From Polynucleobacter sp. MG-27-Goln-C1 (GTDB taxonomy: Bacteria; Pseudomonadota; Gammaproteobacteria; Burkholderiales; Burkholderiaceae), in the NCBI RefSeq assembly GCF_018881905.1, contig NZ_JACVPM010000002.1, forward strand, positions 62,001-126,000: 64,000 bases of DNA, written 5' to 3'. Shown one piece after another: positions 41,905 to 50,796 of this stretch (positions are counted from its first letter, which is position 1; the number at the start of each line of letters is the position of its first letter). A program made the translations under genes and the position numbers. The notes under the pieces were generated by a model, which had not been told where the DNA came from, ran no database searches, and saw only the letters and a program-made list of their open reading frames with translations.

Positions 41905-42561
41905 ATGAAACCAACTATCAAAATAGATTTCGTATCGGATATAGCTTGCCCCTGGTGTGCGGTAGGTCTAGGTAACCTCAACAAAGCAATCGATTTGCTA
42001 AAAGATAAGGCTATTTTTGAGGTGCATTTTCGCCCCTTTGAACTGAATCCCAATATGCCCAAAGGTGGTCAAGATGTTATTGAACATCTCACTGAAAAGT
42101 ATGGGTTATCGGCAGAGCAGGTCAAGGCCAATCAAGCGAATATTCGGGCCAAGGCATTAGAAGCTGGATTTGAGTTTCACCCAGAAGGTCGTAAACGGGT
42201 TTACAACACCTTTGATGCGCATCGCCTTTTGTATTGGACAATGAAAGAAGGCGATTTGCAAAAGCAAGCGGCTTTAAAAAATGAATTGCTCAAGACCTAC
42301 TTCTGTCTTGCGATCAGCTTAGATGATCAGAATAATGTATTAGATGCAGTTACTCGTGCCGGACTAGATAGGGTTAGAGCGCAAGAGGTGCTGGCGAATA
42401 ATGAATTTGCTAAAGAAGTTCGGGACGAAGAGGCTACCTATACAAACGCAGGCATCAGCTCTGTTCCCTCAATCATCATGAATGATCAATACCTCCTGCA
42501 AGGGGCTCAGCCTCCAGATTCATTTGTAAATGCATTTGAGCAGCTAATCCAAAAGAACTAA
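41905..42561 (+). CDS. DsbA-family oxidoreductase (FrnE-like)
   Basis: The 218-residue protein has a thioredoxin-fold start IDFVSDIACPWCAVGLGNLNKA with the CPWC redox motif, then FRPFELNPNMPKGG and the closing GISSVPSIIMNDQYLLQGAQPP with the cis-proline. There is no signal peptide, so it is cytosolic, as FrnE-like proteins are. It is 10 bases downstream of the C-S lyase and ends at a terminator, making it the last gene of the egt operon. A role in thiol or sulfoxide chemistry alongside ergothioneine is plausible but not shown. Confidence 0.85.
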   Translation: MKPTIKIDFVSDIACPWCAVGLGNLNKAIDLLKDKAIFEVHFRPFELNPNMPKGGQDVIEHLTEKYGLSAEQVKANQANIRAKALEAGFEFHPEGRKRVYNTFDAHRLLYWTMKEGDLQKQAALKNELLKTYFCLAISLDDQNNVLDAVTRAGLDRVRAQEVLANNEFAKEVRDEEATYTNAGISSVPSIIMNDQYLLQGAQPPDSFVNAFEQLIQKN

Positions 42562-42568
42562 AAGACAA

Positions 42569-42596
42569 AAACCCTCACCATTACTGATGAGGGTTT
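42569..42596 (+). terminator. Terminator of the egt operon
   Basis: AAACCCTC and GAGGGTTT form the stem, with further weak pairing inside a 12-base loop. GCTTTTTAG follows on the plus strand. It starts 8 bases after the dsbA-like stop. Confidence 0.8.
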
Positions 42597-42647
42597 GCTT
42601 TTTAGCGTCCATTAAGAATGGACGTTAAATCTTAAAAATATTTCTAT

Positions 42648-43250
42648 TTAGAAATGGTTTTTAATCACCATTTCTGACTGAGGGATAAAGCCAGGTTTAG
42701 GCCACGCTGGTTTAACGCCTTTACCAATCACTAGCATTGCAGCAATCGCATAGTCTTTTGGCAAATGAATCAGCTCCGCCACCTTATCAAAATCAAACCC
42801 TACCATTGGGCATGAGTCATAACCCATAGCCTTTGCAGACAACATCATTGTTTGAAGCATGATTCCTGCAGAACGCATTGCTTCATCTCTTTGTAATTGA
42901 TCTTTACCGGAGTAGAAAGGGTGAATCCAAGGCACCAGAATATCTTGGGCTTCCTTAGGAGCATTTACCCAATACCGAGCAGGATCTTTATCCCAAGCCT
43001 TGGTATCTACAGTCACTACAAATAGCAATGATCCCTCAGTAACCTGAGCTTGATCATGAGCAGCTTCTCGCAACTTGACCCTGAGGGCCTTGTCAGTGAC
43101 ATTTACTAAACGCCAATGCTGAATATTAAAAGATGATGGAGCCTGCATGGCAAGGTCGAGCAACTGCTCAGTCTCTTGCTTGGTAAATTGATGGTTTGGG
43201 TCAAAATGCTTGACTGCCCTACGTTCACGAATTGCATCAAATGTATTCAT
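42648..43250 (-). CDS. Nitroreductase family protein
   Basis: The ATG at 43250 (MNTFDAIRERRAVKHFD) is chosen because AAGGAAG lies just upstream; the longer frame adds 13 unlikely residues. The 200-residue flavoprotein has RERRAVKHFDP for FMN phosphate binding, APSSFNIQHWRLVNV, and late GYDSCPMVGFDFDKVAELIHLP, typical of NfnB/YodC-like nitroreductases. It should use NAD(P)H to reduce nitro compounds or quinones. It converges on the egt operon terminator. Confidence 0.88.
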   Translation of the reverse strand: MNTFDAIRERRAVKHFDPNHQFTKQETEQLLDLAMQAPSSFNIQHWRLVNVTDKALRVKLREAAHDQAQVTEGSLLFVVTVDTKAWDKDPARYWVNAPKEAQDILVPWIHPFYSGKDQLQRDEAMRSAGIMLQTMMLSAKAMGYDSCPMVGFDFDKVAELIHLPKDYAIAAMLVIGKGVKPAWPKPGFIPQSEMVIKNHF

Positions 43251-43468
43251 CAACTTCCTTGGTGAGATTAAAGTCTGATCATAAGGCAATTTTTTGAAAG
43301 TGATAGTCGGCTTCTACAAACGAAATAACCCTTACTGAAATTCCGTCCTTAGGCAGCGCTTGCTTATGACCTAAAGCAGTCCTTGATGGGCTGCAAATGA
43401 AGGTATTTGCAGCCTGCATTGAGATGCTAATATGGCATTTTGCGCAAACCATTCCAGGTCAAGACTCT

Positions 43469-44422
43469 ATGATGCCTTTTAATAACACTGTAAGATTTTT
43501 CAACACCACTTTGATTCGAGGTGCTTACTTAACGATTGCAACCCTTTTCATTTCACTGGGCCTCAGTATTTCAGTGCAAGCTCAAGAAAAGGCTGAAGTT
43601 AAATATGCTCAAGTTGGGGATGTGAAATTAGCCTACTACTTAAAGGGTAAGGGTGACCCCATGATCCTAATTATGGGTTATGCAGCCACCATGAGCGCTT
43701 GGGATCCTGCCCTACTTGATGAGCTAGCAAAGAATAATCAACTAATCATTTTTGATAATCGCGGTGCTGGGCTATCTACCGATACAAAAGAAAACAATAC
43801 AACCATTCCTCAAATGGCAGATGATGCCGCGGGCTTAGTCAAAGCACTCGGTTTCAAAAAGGTAAACATATTCTCATGGTCAATGGGCGCTCGAATTGGG
43901 CAACAACTTGTTATCAGGCATCCAGATTTGGTTAGCAAAGTCATTCTGCTCGCCCCAAATCCAGGCGGAAAATATCAGATTGCCATTTCCAAAAAAGTTG
44001 GTGAGGAGTTGAACAATCCAAGCCTATCACCGATGGAGAACTTCGAGTTATTGTTCCCAATTACACCTGAAGGTAAAGCGGCTGCCAAGACTGTGTATGC
44101 GAGGGTTATGGCAGCAAAAGCCGCAGGAACAATCCCTGATGATTTTGTCGTCTCCAAGGAAACCAAGGGGCGCCAAGTTCGTGCTCGCATCACCCTTTGG
44201 AATGCTGACAATCAGAATTACCAGGATTTAAAGAATATTAAGGTTCCTGTTCTAGTGGCAGATGGTCGTGAAGACATCATCGACAATCCTAAAAACTCAG
44301 TTGTTATTGCCAATCAAATTCCTTTTGCCTGGTTGGCTTTTTATGAAGGCGGACACGCATTCTTATTCCAAAGCTATAAGAAACTATCTGAAACTGTGAA
44401 TGTATTCTTGCAAAAAGACTAA
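43469..44422 (+). CDS. Secreted alpha/beta hydrolase
   Basis: I choose the ATG at 43469 (an ATG follows at 43472), because the signal peptide then reads MMPFNNTVRFF and ends VQAQ; a longer frame from 43397 would bury it. The protein of about 317 residues has the oxyanion strand MILIMGYAATMSAW, IIFDNRGAGLST, the nucleophile in FSWSMGARIG, the acid in ADGREDIIDN and histidine in EGGHAFLFQ. The group includes esterases and haloalkane- or epoxide-type hydrolases; the exact activity is unknown. Confidence 0.8.
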   Translation: MMPFNNTVRFFNTTLIRGAYLTIATLFISLGLSISVQAQEKAEVKYAQVGDVKLAYYLKGKGDPMILIMGYAATMSAWDPALLDELAKNNQLIIFDNRGAGLSTDTKENNTTIPQMADDAAGLVKALGFKKVNIFSWSMGARIGQQLVIRHPDLVSKVILLAPNPGGKYQIAISKKVGEELNNPSLSPMENFELLFPITPEGKAAAKTVYARVMAAKAAGTIPDDFVVSKETKGRQVRARITLWNADNQNYQDLKNIKVPVLVADGREDIIDNPKNSVVIANQIPFAWLAFYEGGHAFLFQSYKKLSETVNVFLQKD

Positions 44423-44482
44423 CTAGGCAAATTAGCACTACCGCCCTAAAAGCCACTCAAGCATTACTTAAGCTTGTGCAAA

Positions 44483-44510
44483 AAAATACCAACCCGAGGG
44501 TTGGTATTTT
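44483..44510. terminator. Bidirectional terminator
   Basis: AAAATACCAACC pairs with GGTTGGTATTTT around CGAG, a 12-bp stem. A-rich sequence on the left and T-rich on the right suit either direction. It closes the hydrolase gene and stands just before the tRNA-like remnant. Confidence 0.8.
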
Positions 44511-44516
44511 GATTTC

Positions 44517-44563
44517 TGGTGGGCCCGCCAGGACTTGCACCTGGCAGCAAGGGATGATGGGGG
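44517..44563 (-). pseudogene. Degenerate tRNA-Ile2 3' half
   Basis: Positions 44517-44544 match 26 of 28 bases of the 3' end of the intact tRNA (45342-45369), including CCA, the acceptor strand and T arm. Similarity then fades through the anticodon arm. A T-loop base is changed (TGCAAGT for TTCAAGT), and no 5' half can be found to close the acceptor stem. It has the same orientation as the intact tRNA 825 bases away. It cannot fold as a working tRNA. Confidence 0.7.
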
Positions 44564-44617
44564 CTTAGCCTGGTTAAGCCCAGCATTCAGCAGCGTTAAA
44601 ACGGCAAGCACAACCGA

Positions 44618-45208
44618 TTAGTGCCCTTTTACAGAAATTGCTCTGGCGGTTATGGAGGCGGTGATGTCATACATGACTTGGGCTCTATGTTGCTTATCAC
44701 AATAATCACAATCACTTACCCGCCAGTACAGGTAATCATCAACCACCTTACCACTGGAATCCCTAATGATGGCTGCAATCTTAGAGTAGTTGACTTTAGC
44801 AAAATCAGCGACACCATCGCTTGCATTTGCAAGAATGATTGATCCAACAGTGTCTACCAAATTAGCATCAACCACGGTTAATTCAAGCTTCAATCCGCTA
44901 CCACTTGATTCATTTAGGAGGCCCAATTGAACTAGCTTTTCTTTAATAGTTGAGGAAAATTTATCTTGCGAAAAACCACGCTGAGTCAATTCAGCTAAAC
45001 CATTTTGAACATCAGGGGATAGGGACAATGTCATCGAAGACAATTGATTTTCTTGAGAAATCAGTAGGTCCTGCTGATGAACCCGGATAGTAAGGTTCAT
45101 CATAGGGCTATCGCCAGTATATGAATGCGTTGCGTTTAATAAAACACTATTAGCACACCCGCCCAACAGTATTAGCGGGAAAATAATAAAGCACAAAGAA
45201 AATTTCAC
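44618..45208 (-). CDS. Unrecognised lipoprotein
   Basis: The start is taken as GTG 45208, because a GAGG ribosome site lies just before it. The 196-residue precursor has a signal VKFSLCFIIFPLILLGGC with a clear lipobox (LGGC). The remainder (VLLNATHSYTGDSPMM, MTLSLSPDVQNGLAEL, LKLELTVVDANLV) contains conserved-looking strands but no family I can name. The length and composition fit an exported accessory lipoprotein. It lies between the degenerate and the intact tRNA-Ile2, so it may be a passenger gene brought in at that site. Confidence 0.6.
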   Translation of the reverse strand: MKFSLCFIIFPLILLGGCANSVLLNATHSYTGDSPMMNLTIRVHQQDLLISQENQLSSMTLSLSPDVQNGLAELTQRGFSQDKFSSTIKEKLVQLGLLNESSGSGLKLELTVVDANLVDTVGSIILANASDGVADFAKVNYSKIAAIIRDSSGKVVDDYLYWRVSDCDYCDKQHRAQVMYDITASITARAISVKGH

Positions 45209-45303
45209 ATAGACCTCAAATAATGGGGTTGCTTTCAAGTATTCAGAAATAGTACTCTAGGTTAAGCTGAACAGATTTAGCACCTTAATACTTCAAATAG
45301 AAA

Positions 45304-45333
45304 AACGACTTAGGAATTTCTCCCTAAGTCGTT
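45304..45333 (-). terminator. Terminator of the rpoD-tRNA transcript
   Basis: AACGACTTAG pairs with CTAAGTCGTT over a 10-base loop, followed on the minus strand by TTTTTCTA. It begins 8 bases beyond the tRNA 3' end. An eroded twin is at 38159-38188. Confidence 0.85.
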
Positions 45334-45341
45334 GATATTAC

Positions 45342-45418
45342 TGGTGGGCCCACCAGGACTTGAACCTGGGACCAAAGGATTATGAGTCCTCTGCTCTAAC
45401 CAACTGAGCTATAGGCCC
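45342..45418 (-). tRNA. tRNA-Ile2 (anticodon CAU, expected lysidine)
   Basis: The 77-base gene folds as a complete cloverleaf: acceptor GGGCCTA/TGGGCCC, D arm GCTC/GAGC, anticodon stem GAGGA/TCCTT with loop CTCATAA, T arm CCAGG/CCTGG, and encoded CCA. The CAU anticodon could mean methionine, but acceptor pairs C4-G69 and C5-G68 are those TilS recognises in E. coli tRNA-Ile2, whereas elongator Met has U-A and A-U there. It lies 13 bases after the rpoD stop on the same strand and is probably cut from the rpoD transcript. Confidence 0.85.
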
Positions 45419-45431
45419 GTTAGTCTTTGGA

Positions 45432-48017
45432 TCAATCTTCTTCGAGGAAGGTCTTGAGCTTGTCGCTGCGGCTTGGATGACGCATTTTTCTCAGGGCCTT
45501 GGCTTCAATCTGACGGATACGCTCACGAGTAACGTCAAACTGTTTACCAACTTCTTCGAGAGTATGGTCTGTGCTCATCTCAACACCAAAGCGCATACGC
45601 AATACTTTTGCTTCGCGTGGTGTTAATGAATCGAGAACATCTTTTACTACGCCACGCATAGAGTCATGCAATGCCGCTTCAGCTGGAGCCAATGTATTGC
45701 CATCCTCAATGAAGTCGCCTAAATGAGAATCTTCATCGTCACCGATTGGTGTTTCCATGGAGATTGGCTCTTTAGCGATCTTCATAATCTTGCGAATCTT
45801 GTCCTCAGGAATTTCCATCTTGAGTGCCAAGGTTGCAGCATCTGGCTCATGGCCAGTCTCTTGCAAGATTTGACGGCTAATACGGTTCATCTTATTGATC
45901 GTCTCAATCATATGAACTGGAATACGGATCGTACGCGCTTGATCGGCAATAGAGCGAGTAATCGCCTGACGGATCCACCAGGTTGCATAGGTAGAGAACT
46001 TGTAACCACGACGGTACTCAAACTTATCTACCGCCTTCATCAAGCCGATATTGCCCTCTTGGATCAAATCCAAGAACTGCAAACCACGGTTGGTGTATTT
46101 CTTAGCAATCGAGATTACTAAACGTAAGTTGGCAACAGTCATCTCACGCTTCGCTTCACGCGCACGCTTCTCGCCAGCGATCATTTGCTTGTTCACTTCT
46201 TTTAACTCTGGAAGTGGCAAAACAACACGGGTCTGAATATCAATTAACTTCTGTTGAAGCTCTTGAATTGCTGGAACGTTACGTTGCAACAATGCTGTGT
46301 ATGGCTTGTTTTCTTTGAGTAACTTGGTAGTCCACTCTAGATTCATTGACATCTTAGGGAAGTCTTTTAATACTTCACCACGATTGACGCCAACCTTATC
46401 TACCAACAAGCTCACAATACCGCGCTCGAGTTTCCAAACTTGGTCTACTTGTGAACGCATGGTGTCGCATAACTTCTCAACACTCTTGGCAGTCAAGCGG
46501 AAGCCAAGCAACTCACCACGAATAGCTTCTTGTGCCTTGATATAAGCAGGGCAGTTGTAGCCCTCTTTATCAAAAGCACGGCGCATCTTGTCAGCTTGAG
46601 TGCGAACAATTGCAAATTTCTCTAAGGAGATTTGCTTCAACTCTTCTAATTGCTTAGCGTTAGCTGTAGCTGCACCACCGCCACCACCGCCGCCTTCATC
46701 TTCACCCTCTTCGCCACCCTCTTCAGCATCTGGGTCAACTTCTGGCTCTTCTGGTCCAAGCTTAATATCTTCAGCATTAGGGTCAACCAATCCATCAACA
46801 AACTGATCAATCTCCATCTCGCCACTAGCAATCTTGTCTACGTTAACCAAGATCTCACTAATCGTGACAGGGCAAGCAGCTAAAGCCATCACCATGTCTT
46901 TAAGGCCTGCTTCAATCTTCTTCGCAATGACGATCTCGCCTTCACGAGTCAAGAGGTCAACGGTACCCATCTCGCGCATATACATACGCACTGGATCGGT
47001 TGTACGACCAAACTCGGAATCCACAGTAGCTAAAGCAGCTTCCGCTTCTTCTTCAGCCTCTTCTTCGGAAGTTGTTGCCGAGGCGTTTTCATTGAGCAAG
47101 AGTGTTTCAGCATCTGGAGCTTGCTCGTAAACAGTAATGTTGATGTCATTTAAGAGGCTGATCAATGTTTCTAATGCATCTGCATCAGACAATTCATCTG
47201 ACATCACGTCATTCATTTCGCCATGAGTTAGATAACCCTTGGACTTACCCATCTTGATCAAAATCTTAAGACGGGTACGACGTAATTCTTGCTGCTCTTC
47301 AGAGCCCAACTGCTGTGCTGCGAATTCTTTTAATAGTGCTTTTTCTTTTGCCTTACGCTCACGCGCTTTTTGACGATCAGTCAATACTGGCTCAGCACCT
47401 TCTGCAGGAGCATCCGCCTTTGGTTTACGACCCTTCTTCACTTCCTCAGTGGCCGCTGCCTCAACTTCCACTTCCTTAGCCTTTTTACCCTTGATCTCTT
47501 TAGCCTCTTTTACTGGCTTAGCTTCCTTCACTACTTCAGCTTTGGGAGCAGCAACTTTGCCTTTTTTAGCAGCCTCAATTTTTTCGACTTTAGCCGGTGC
47601 TTTTGCAGGGGCCTTTACTGGTTTAGCAGGTGCTTTTGCTACTGGCTTAGCCGGAGCCTTTGCTGGCTTAGCCGCTGCTTTTGCAGGAGCCTTTACTGGT
47701 TTGGCTGGCGCTTTTGCTACAGGCTTAGCTGGTGCTTTTGCTTTCGCTACTGGCTTAACCGCCTTTGCAGGAGCCTTTGCTGGTTTGGCTGGCGCCTTAG
47801 CTTTTGCTACGGGCTTTGTAGGAGCCTTTGCTTTCGGTGCTGGTTTAGCAGGTGCTTTAACTGGTTTAACTGCTGCCTTTACTGGCTTAGCCGGGGCTTT
47901 TGCCTTAGCAACTGGTTTAGCAGCAGCCTTCGTTTTTGCCACGGGCTTTGCGGGTGCTTTTCCTTTCGCTGCTGGCTTGGCTGGTTTAGCTGCTGGTTTT
48001 TTCTTGATATTTGGCAT
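45432..48017 (-). CDS. rpoD: RNA polymerase sigma factor RpoD (sigma-70) with long N-terminal AKP-rich extension
   Basis: The 861-residue protein is the housekeeping sigma factor. Region 2 reads [20 protein letters not shown] and [16 protein letters not shown]; region 4 ends [20 protein letters not shown]. coli RpoD has 613 residues, so about 250 extra are present: residues 1 to about 150 are alternating Ala, Lys, Pro and Val units ([10 protein letters not shown]), then a charged linker before region 1.1 (around 220). An acidic-glycine insert ([13 protein letters not shown]) sits in the non-conserved region. It follows dnaG on the same strand and precedes tRNA-Ile2. Confidence 0.95.
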   Translation of the reverse strand: MPNIKKKPAAKPAKPAAKGKAPAKPVAKTKAAAKPVAKAKAPAKPVKAAVKPVKAPAKPAPKAKAPTKPVAKAKAPAKPAKAPAKAVKPVAKAKAPAKPVAKAPAKPVKAPAKAAAKPAKAPAKPVAKAPAKPVKAPAKAPAKVEKIEAAKKGKVAAPKAEVVKEAKPVKEAKEIKGKKAKEVEVEAAATEEVKKGRKPKADAPAEGAEPVLTDRQKARERKAKEKALLKEFAAQQLGSEEQQELRRTRLKILIKMGKSKGYLTHGEMNDVMSDELSDADALETLISLLNDINITVYEQAPDAETLLLNENASATTSEEEAEEEAEAALATVDSEFGRTTDPVRMYMREMGTVDLLTREGEIVIAKKIEAGLKDMVMALAACPVTISEILVNVDKIASGEMEIDQFVDGLVDPNAEDIKLGPEEPEVDPDAEEGGEEGEDEGGGGGGGAATANAKQLEELKQISLEKFAIVRTQADKMRRAFDKEGYNCPAYIKAQEAIRGELLGFRLTAKSVEKLCDTMRSQVDQVWKLERGIVSLLVDKVGVNRGEVLKDFPKMSMNLEWTTKLLKENKPYTALLQRNVPAIQELQQKLIDIQTRVVLPLPELKEVNKQMIAGEKRAREAKREMTVANLRLVISIAKKYTNRGLQFLDLIQEGNIGLMKAVDKFEYRRGYKFSTYATWWIRQAITRSIADQARTIRIPVHMIETINKMNRISRQILQETGHEPDAATLALKMEIPEDKIRKIMKIAKEPISMETPIGDDEDSHLGDFIEDGNTLAPAEAALHDSMRGVVKDVLDSLTPREAKVLRMRFGVEMSTDHTLEEVGKQFDVTRERIRQIEAKALRKMRHPSRSDKLKTFLEED

Positions 48018-48241
48018 TTATTAGCACTTACTCACTTTACTGATGATTGTTCTCGACTGCTCAGGCGCAGCCACTTTGTCCACTTGCCCCAAATTTCTTC
48101 AAAATAAAGCGCAAGTGGCTGAATTAAATCGGTTTTTTTCTGGGAATAGAGGATTATAGTCGATTGCGACTTTTTTACCCCCTTCCATACTCAGAATATG
48201 GGGTAAATTTCGGGTTTTTCTAGGTTTAAATCAGAAAAATC

Positions 48242-50191
48242 TTAGGAGAATTTCAATCTTTCGCCCAGCTCGCGATATCGAGCCCGATCTTGCTCTGTGG
48301 CAGTAGTGGCAGCGATCTTTTGCGCGATTTCCGTCATTTCCATCTTGAGATGGGTAAGTTCCAGCTTTTTGAATGCTCCCTCAAGATCAGCGACTGCGCC
48401 ATCAAGGTCTAAATCAGAACCCATCACCCGTTTTCTCAACACTTCATAGAGTGGGGCAAGCTCACTGCGGGATAACTGATCTTGGAATAGTGCAAATGCG
48501 CCAGCACCTACTGATGGTGGCTTGCCATTCTCACCAGGAATCAATTCAACCTGATCGCATTGAGCCAATAAATCCTTCATGAGCTCCAAGGCTTTTTCTG
48601 AACGCAATTCGGAAGCTTGCAAAGCAAGCGCTCTCTTATTGGCATCCAAAGCTTTTCCTAAATGCGGAAACTGAATCAAGACGCGCAACATCTGCTCCGC
48701 TAAATCTGTAGGGGCTTGAGGTGGTGGAATATTTTGTATTGGTGCTCTTTTTGCTGAACCTTTAGATGCTTGCCACGGTGCGCCTTGCGTGCGATTGCCA
48801 CTATTGGCTTGAACGAAATTAGGTGCGCGTTGATTCGTTGTTGCATAAGAACCCTGCTGCACTGGTGCAGGCGCCACTGTCAATCCACAGAAAGACTCTA
48901 ACTCTGCAGGCGTTGAATTGGTTCGAATAGCAAGCTCACGCAAAATTTGTGTACGCAAAGCGATTGGCGGCATTGATAGCAATAAAGGTTTTGCTGCGTG
49001 ATGCGTTTGCGCTCTGCCCTCTGGCGTAGTCAACTCATGGTCTTGGCTGGCAATCTTGAAGAAGAAGCTTGAGATCGACATTGCCTCTTTAATCACTTTC
49101 TCAAAGGCAGGTGCGCCATAGGCTCGGACATAACTATCAGGGTCATGCTCCGTCGGCAAAAACAAGAAACGAATTTCTTTGTCATCAGACATTAATGGCA
49201 AACATGCTTCCAACGCACGCTGAGCGGCGCGCTGACCAGCAGAGTCACCATCAAATGAAAATACGATGCGATCAGTTTGACGTAACAACATACGTACATG
49301 ATTTGCGGTACAGGCCGTACCCAATGTGGCTACTGCGTTAGGGAAACCCAATTGCGCAAGTGCCACGACATCCATATAGCCCTCACATACGAGAACATAT
49401 TCTTGAGAACGAATTGCTTGTCTTGCTTCAAACAATCCGTAGAGCGTATTGCCCTTAGAAAATAGCGGCGTCTCAGGTGAATTTAAATACTTGGGCTCAC
49501 CTTGATCGAGAATGCGTCCACCAAAGCCAATCGCCTGACCCTTGGGGTTGCGAATCGGGAACATGATGCGATCACGAAAACGATCATAGCGACGCGCTGT
49601 TTGATTGTTATCGCTTTGCTCGCTCTGAATAAGTAAACCGCCTTCAAGCAAAGTCTTCGCTACTTCATCATTGGCATAAGTACCAAATACTGCTTCAAGC
49701 CCTTGCCAGCCATCAGGCGCATAACCTAAGGCATAGCGTTTAGCGATCTCACCAGTGAGGCCGCGCCCCTTGAGGTATTCGACTGCGCGAGGCGCTACTT
49801 TGAGCTGTTGGCGATACCAATCTGCAGCTGCGCTCATGACCTCACTTAAAGCCATGGTTTGCTGTTGGCGAGCAACATCATTCGCAGTGCGCTCTTCACG
49901 CGGTACATCCAATCCTGCAGAACGCGCTAAGTCCTCAATAGCGTCTACATAACCAAGTCCAGAGTACTCCATCAGAAAACTAATGGCAGAGCCATGTGCT
50001 CCACAACCAAAGCAGTGGTAAAACTGCTTAGTCGGTGACACCGAAAATGAAGGAGACTTCTCAGAATGAAAGGGGCACAAACCTTGATAGTTTGCGCCCG
50101 CTTTTTTTAACTTCACGTGCTGCCCAACCACATCCACGATGTCAACCCGATTTAATAAATCGGCAATGAAGGTTTGGGGTATGAGAGCCAT
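48242..50191 (-). CDS. dnaG: DNA primase
   Basis: The 649-residue enzyme makes RNA primers at the replication fork. Residues 1-100 hold the CHC2 zinc finger (GLCPFHSEKSPSF then FYHCFGCGAHG). The TOPRIM core follows, with VCEGYMDVVALAQ and FSFDGDSAGQRAAQRA supplying metal-binding acidic residues. The C-terminal helicase-binding domain is preceded by a variable linker around 435-500. It stands between yqeY and rpoD in the classic macromolecular-synthesis order. The 224 bases to rpoD contain room for a separate rpoD promoter. Confidence 0.95.
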   Translation of the reverse strand: MALIPQTFIADLLNRVDIVDVVGQHVKLKKAGANYQGLCPFHSEKSPSFSVSPTKQFYHCFGCGAHGSAISFLMEYSGLGYVDAIEDLARSAGLDVPREERTANDVARQQQTMALSEVMSAAADWYRQQLKVAPRAVEYLKGRGLTGEIAKRYALGYAPDGWQGLEAVFGTYANDEVAKTLLEGGLLIQSEQSDNNQTARRYDRFRDRIMFPIRNPKGQAIGFGGRILDQGEPKYLNSPETPLFSKGNTLYGLFEARQAIRSQEYVLVCEGYMDVVALAQLGFPNAVATLGTACTANHVRMLLRQTDRIVFSFDGDSAGQRAAQRALEACLPLMSDDKEIRFLFLPTEHDPDSYVRAYGAPAFEKVIKEAMSISSFFFKIASQDHELTTPEGRAQTHHAAKPLLLSMPPIALRTQILRELAIRTNSTPAELESFCGLTVAPAPVQQGSYATTNQRAPNFVQANSGNRTQGAPWQASKGSAKRAPIQNIPPPQAPTDLAEQMLRVLIQFPHLGKALDANKRALALQASELRSEKALELMKDLLAQCDQVELIPGENGKPPSVGAGAFALFQDQLSRSELAPLYEVLRKRVMGSDLDLDGAVADLEGAFKKLELTHLKMEMTEIAQKIAATTATEQDRARYRELGERLKFS

Positions 50192-50230
50192 CAGTAGTAG
50201 ATGAGGCTGATTTTTTAGCTTGCTTTCAAC

Positions 50231-50677
50231 TTACTTAGCAAGTGCAGCTTTTACCAAACCAGAAACTTTACCCATGTCAGCCTTACCAGCCAACTGACCT
50301 TTGAGAACACCAATCACTTTGCCCATGTCTTGCGGTCCAGCAGCGCCTGTTGATGCAACTGCTGCAGCTACAGCCGCTTCCACTTCAGCATCAGACAACT
50401 GTGCGGGTAAGTAATCTTGCAGAATGACCATCTCAGCCGCTTCAATCGCAACTAAATCATCACGATTGGCTTTTTCAAATTGAGAGATAGAGTCTTTGCG
50501 TTGCTTAATCATCTTCTCAACGGTGGCGATCACACTTGCATCATCCATCACAATGCGATCATCTACTTCACGCTGCTTGATAGCTGCCAGCAAAAGACGA
50601 ATAGTTCCAAGGCGCGCTACTTCTTTTGCACGCATTGCGTTTTTCATATCTTCGGTAATTTGATCTTTCAGACTCAT
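50231..50677 (-). CDS. yqeY: GatB/YqeY-domain protein
   Basis: This 148-residue soluble protein begins LKDQITEDMKNAMRAKEVARLGTIRLLLAAIK and ends GKVIGVLKGQLAGKADMGKVSGLVKAAL, both standard for the YqeY family, which shares a helical domain with the GatB subunit of tRNA-dependent amidotransferase. Its precise role is not settled, though a link to tRNA metabolism is assumed from the shared domain. It lies between rpsU and dnaG, its usual place in beta- and gammaproteobacteria. Confidence 0.92.
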   Translation of the reverse strand: MSLKDQITEDMKNAMRAKEVARLGTIRLLLAAIKQREVDDRIVMDDASVIATVEKMIKQRKDSISQFEKANRDDLVAIEAAEMVILQDYLPAQLSDAEVEAAVAAAVASTGAAGPQDMGKVIGVLKGQLAGKADMGKVSGLVKAALAK

Positions 50678-50730
50678 GGCATTTTTCCTAGTATTCAGTA
50701 TCTAATAAATTGCTGGTGATTCAAAAGCAA

Positions 50731-50761
50731 AAACCCGCTGCGTTTCACCGTCAGCGGGTTT
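50731..50761 (-). terminator. Hairpin terminator or attenuator after rpsU
   Basis: AAACCCGCTG pairs with CAGCGGGTTT (10 bp) around an 11-base loop, 36 bases after the rpsU stop, followed on the minus strand by TTGCTTTTG. In many bacteria a partial terminator here lets rpsU be made in excess over dnaG and rpoD; that role is likely. Confidence 0.75.
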
Positions 50762-50796
50762 CAAAGCCTCTCGGTGAGGAGAGCTTTTAAATTCGA

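Noticed and set aside
44517-44600. A second functional tRNA
   Set aside because: No 5' acceptor strand complementary to the 3' end can be found, the T-loop is altered, and a hairpin unrelated to a D arm occupies the 5' side.
38154-45418. Active integrative element or prophage
   Set aside because: No integrase, excisionase, replication or structural phage gene occurs between the repeats, and the genes are metabolic. Only an old, decayed event is considered.
47370-48107. Long open frames on the plus strand opposite the rpoD N-terminus
   Set aside because: They are the mirror of the Ala/Lys/Pro repeat, giving low-complexity Cys/Phe/Leu or Ala/Gly strings. They have no recognisable domain and lie entirely within a secure rpoD frame.
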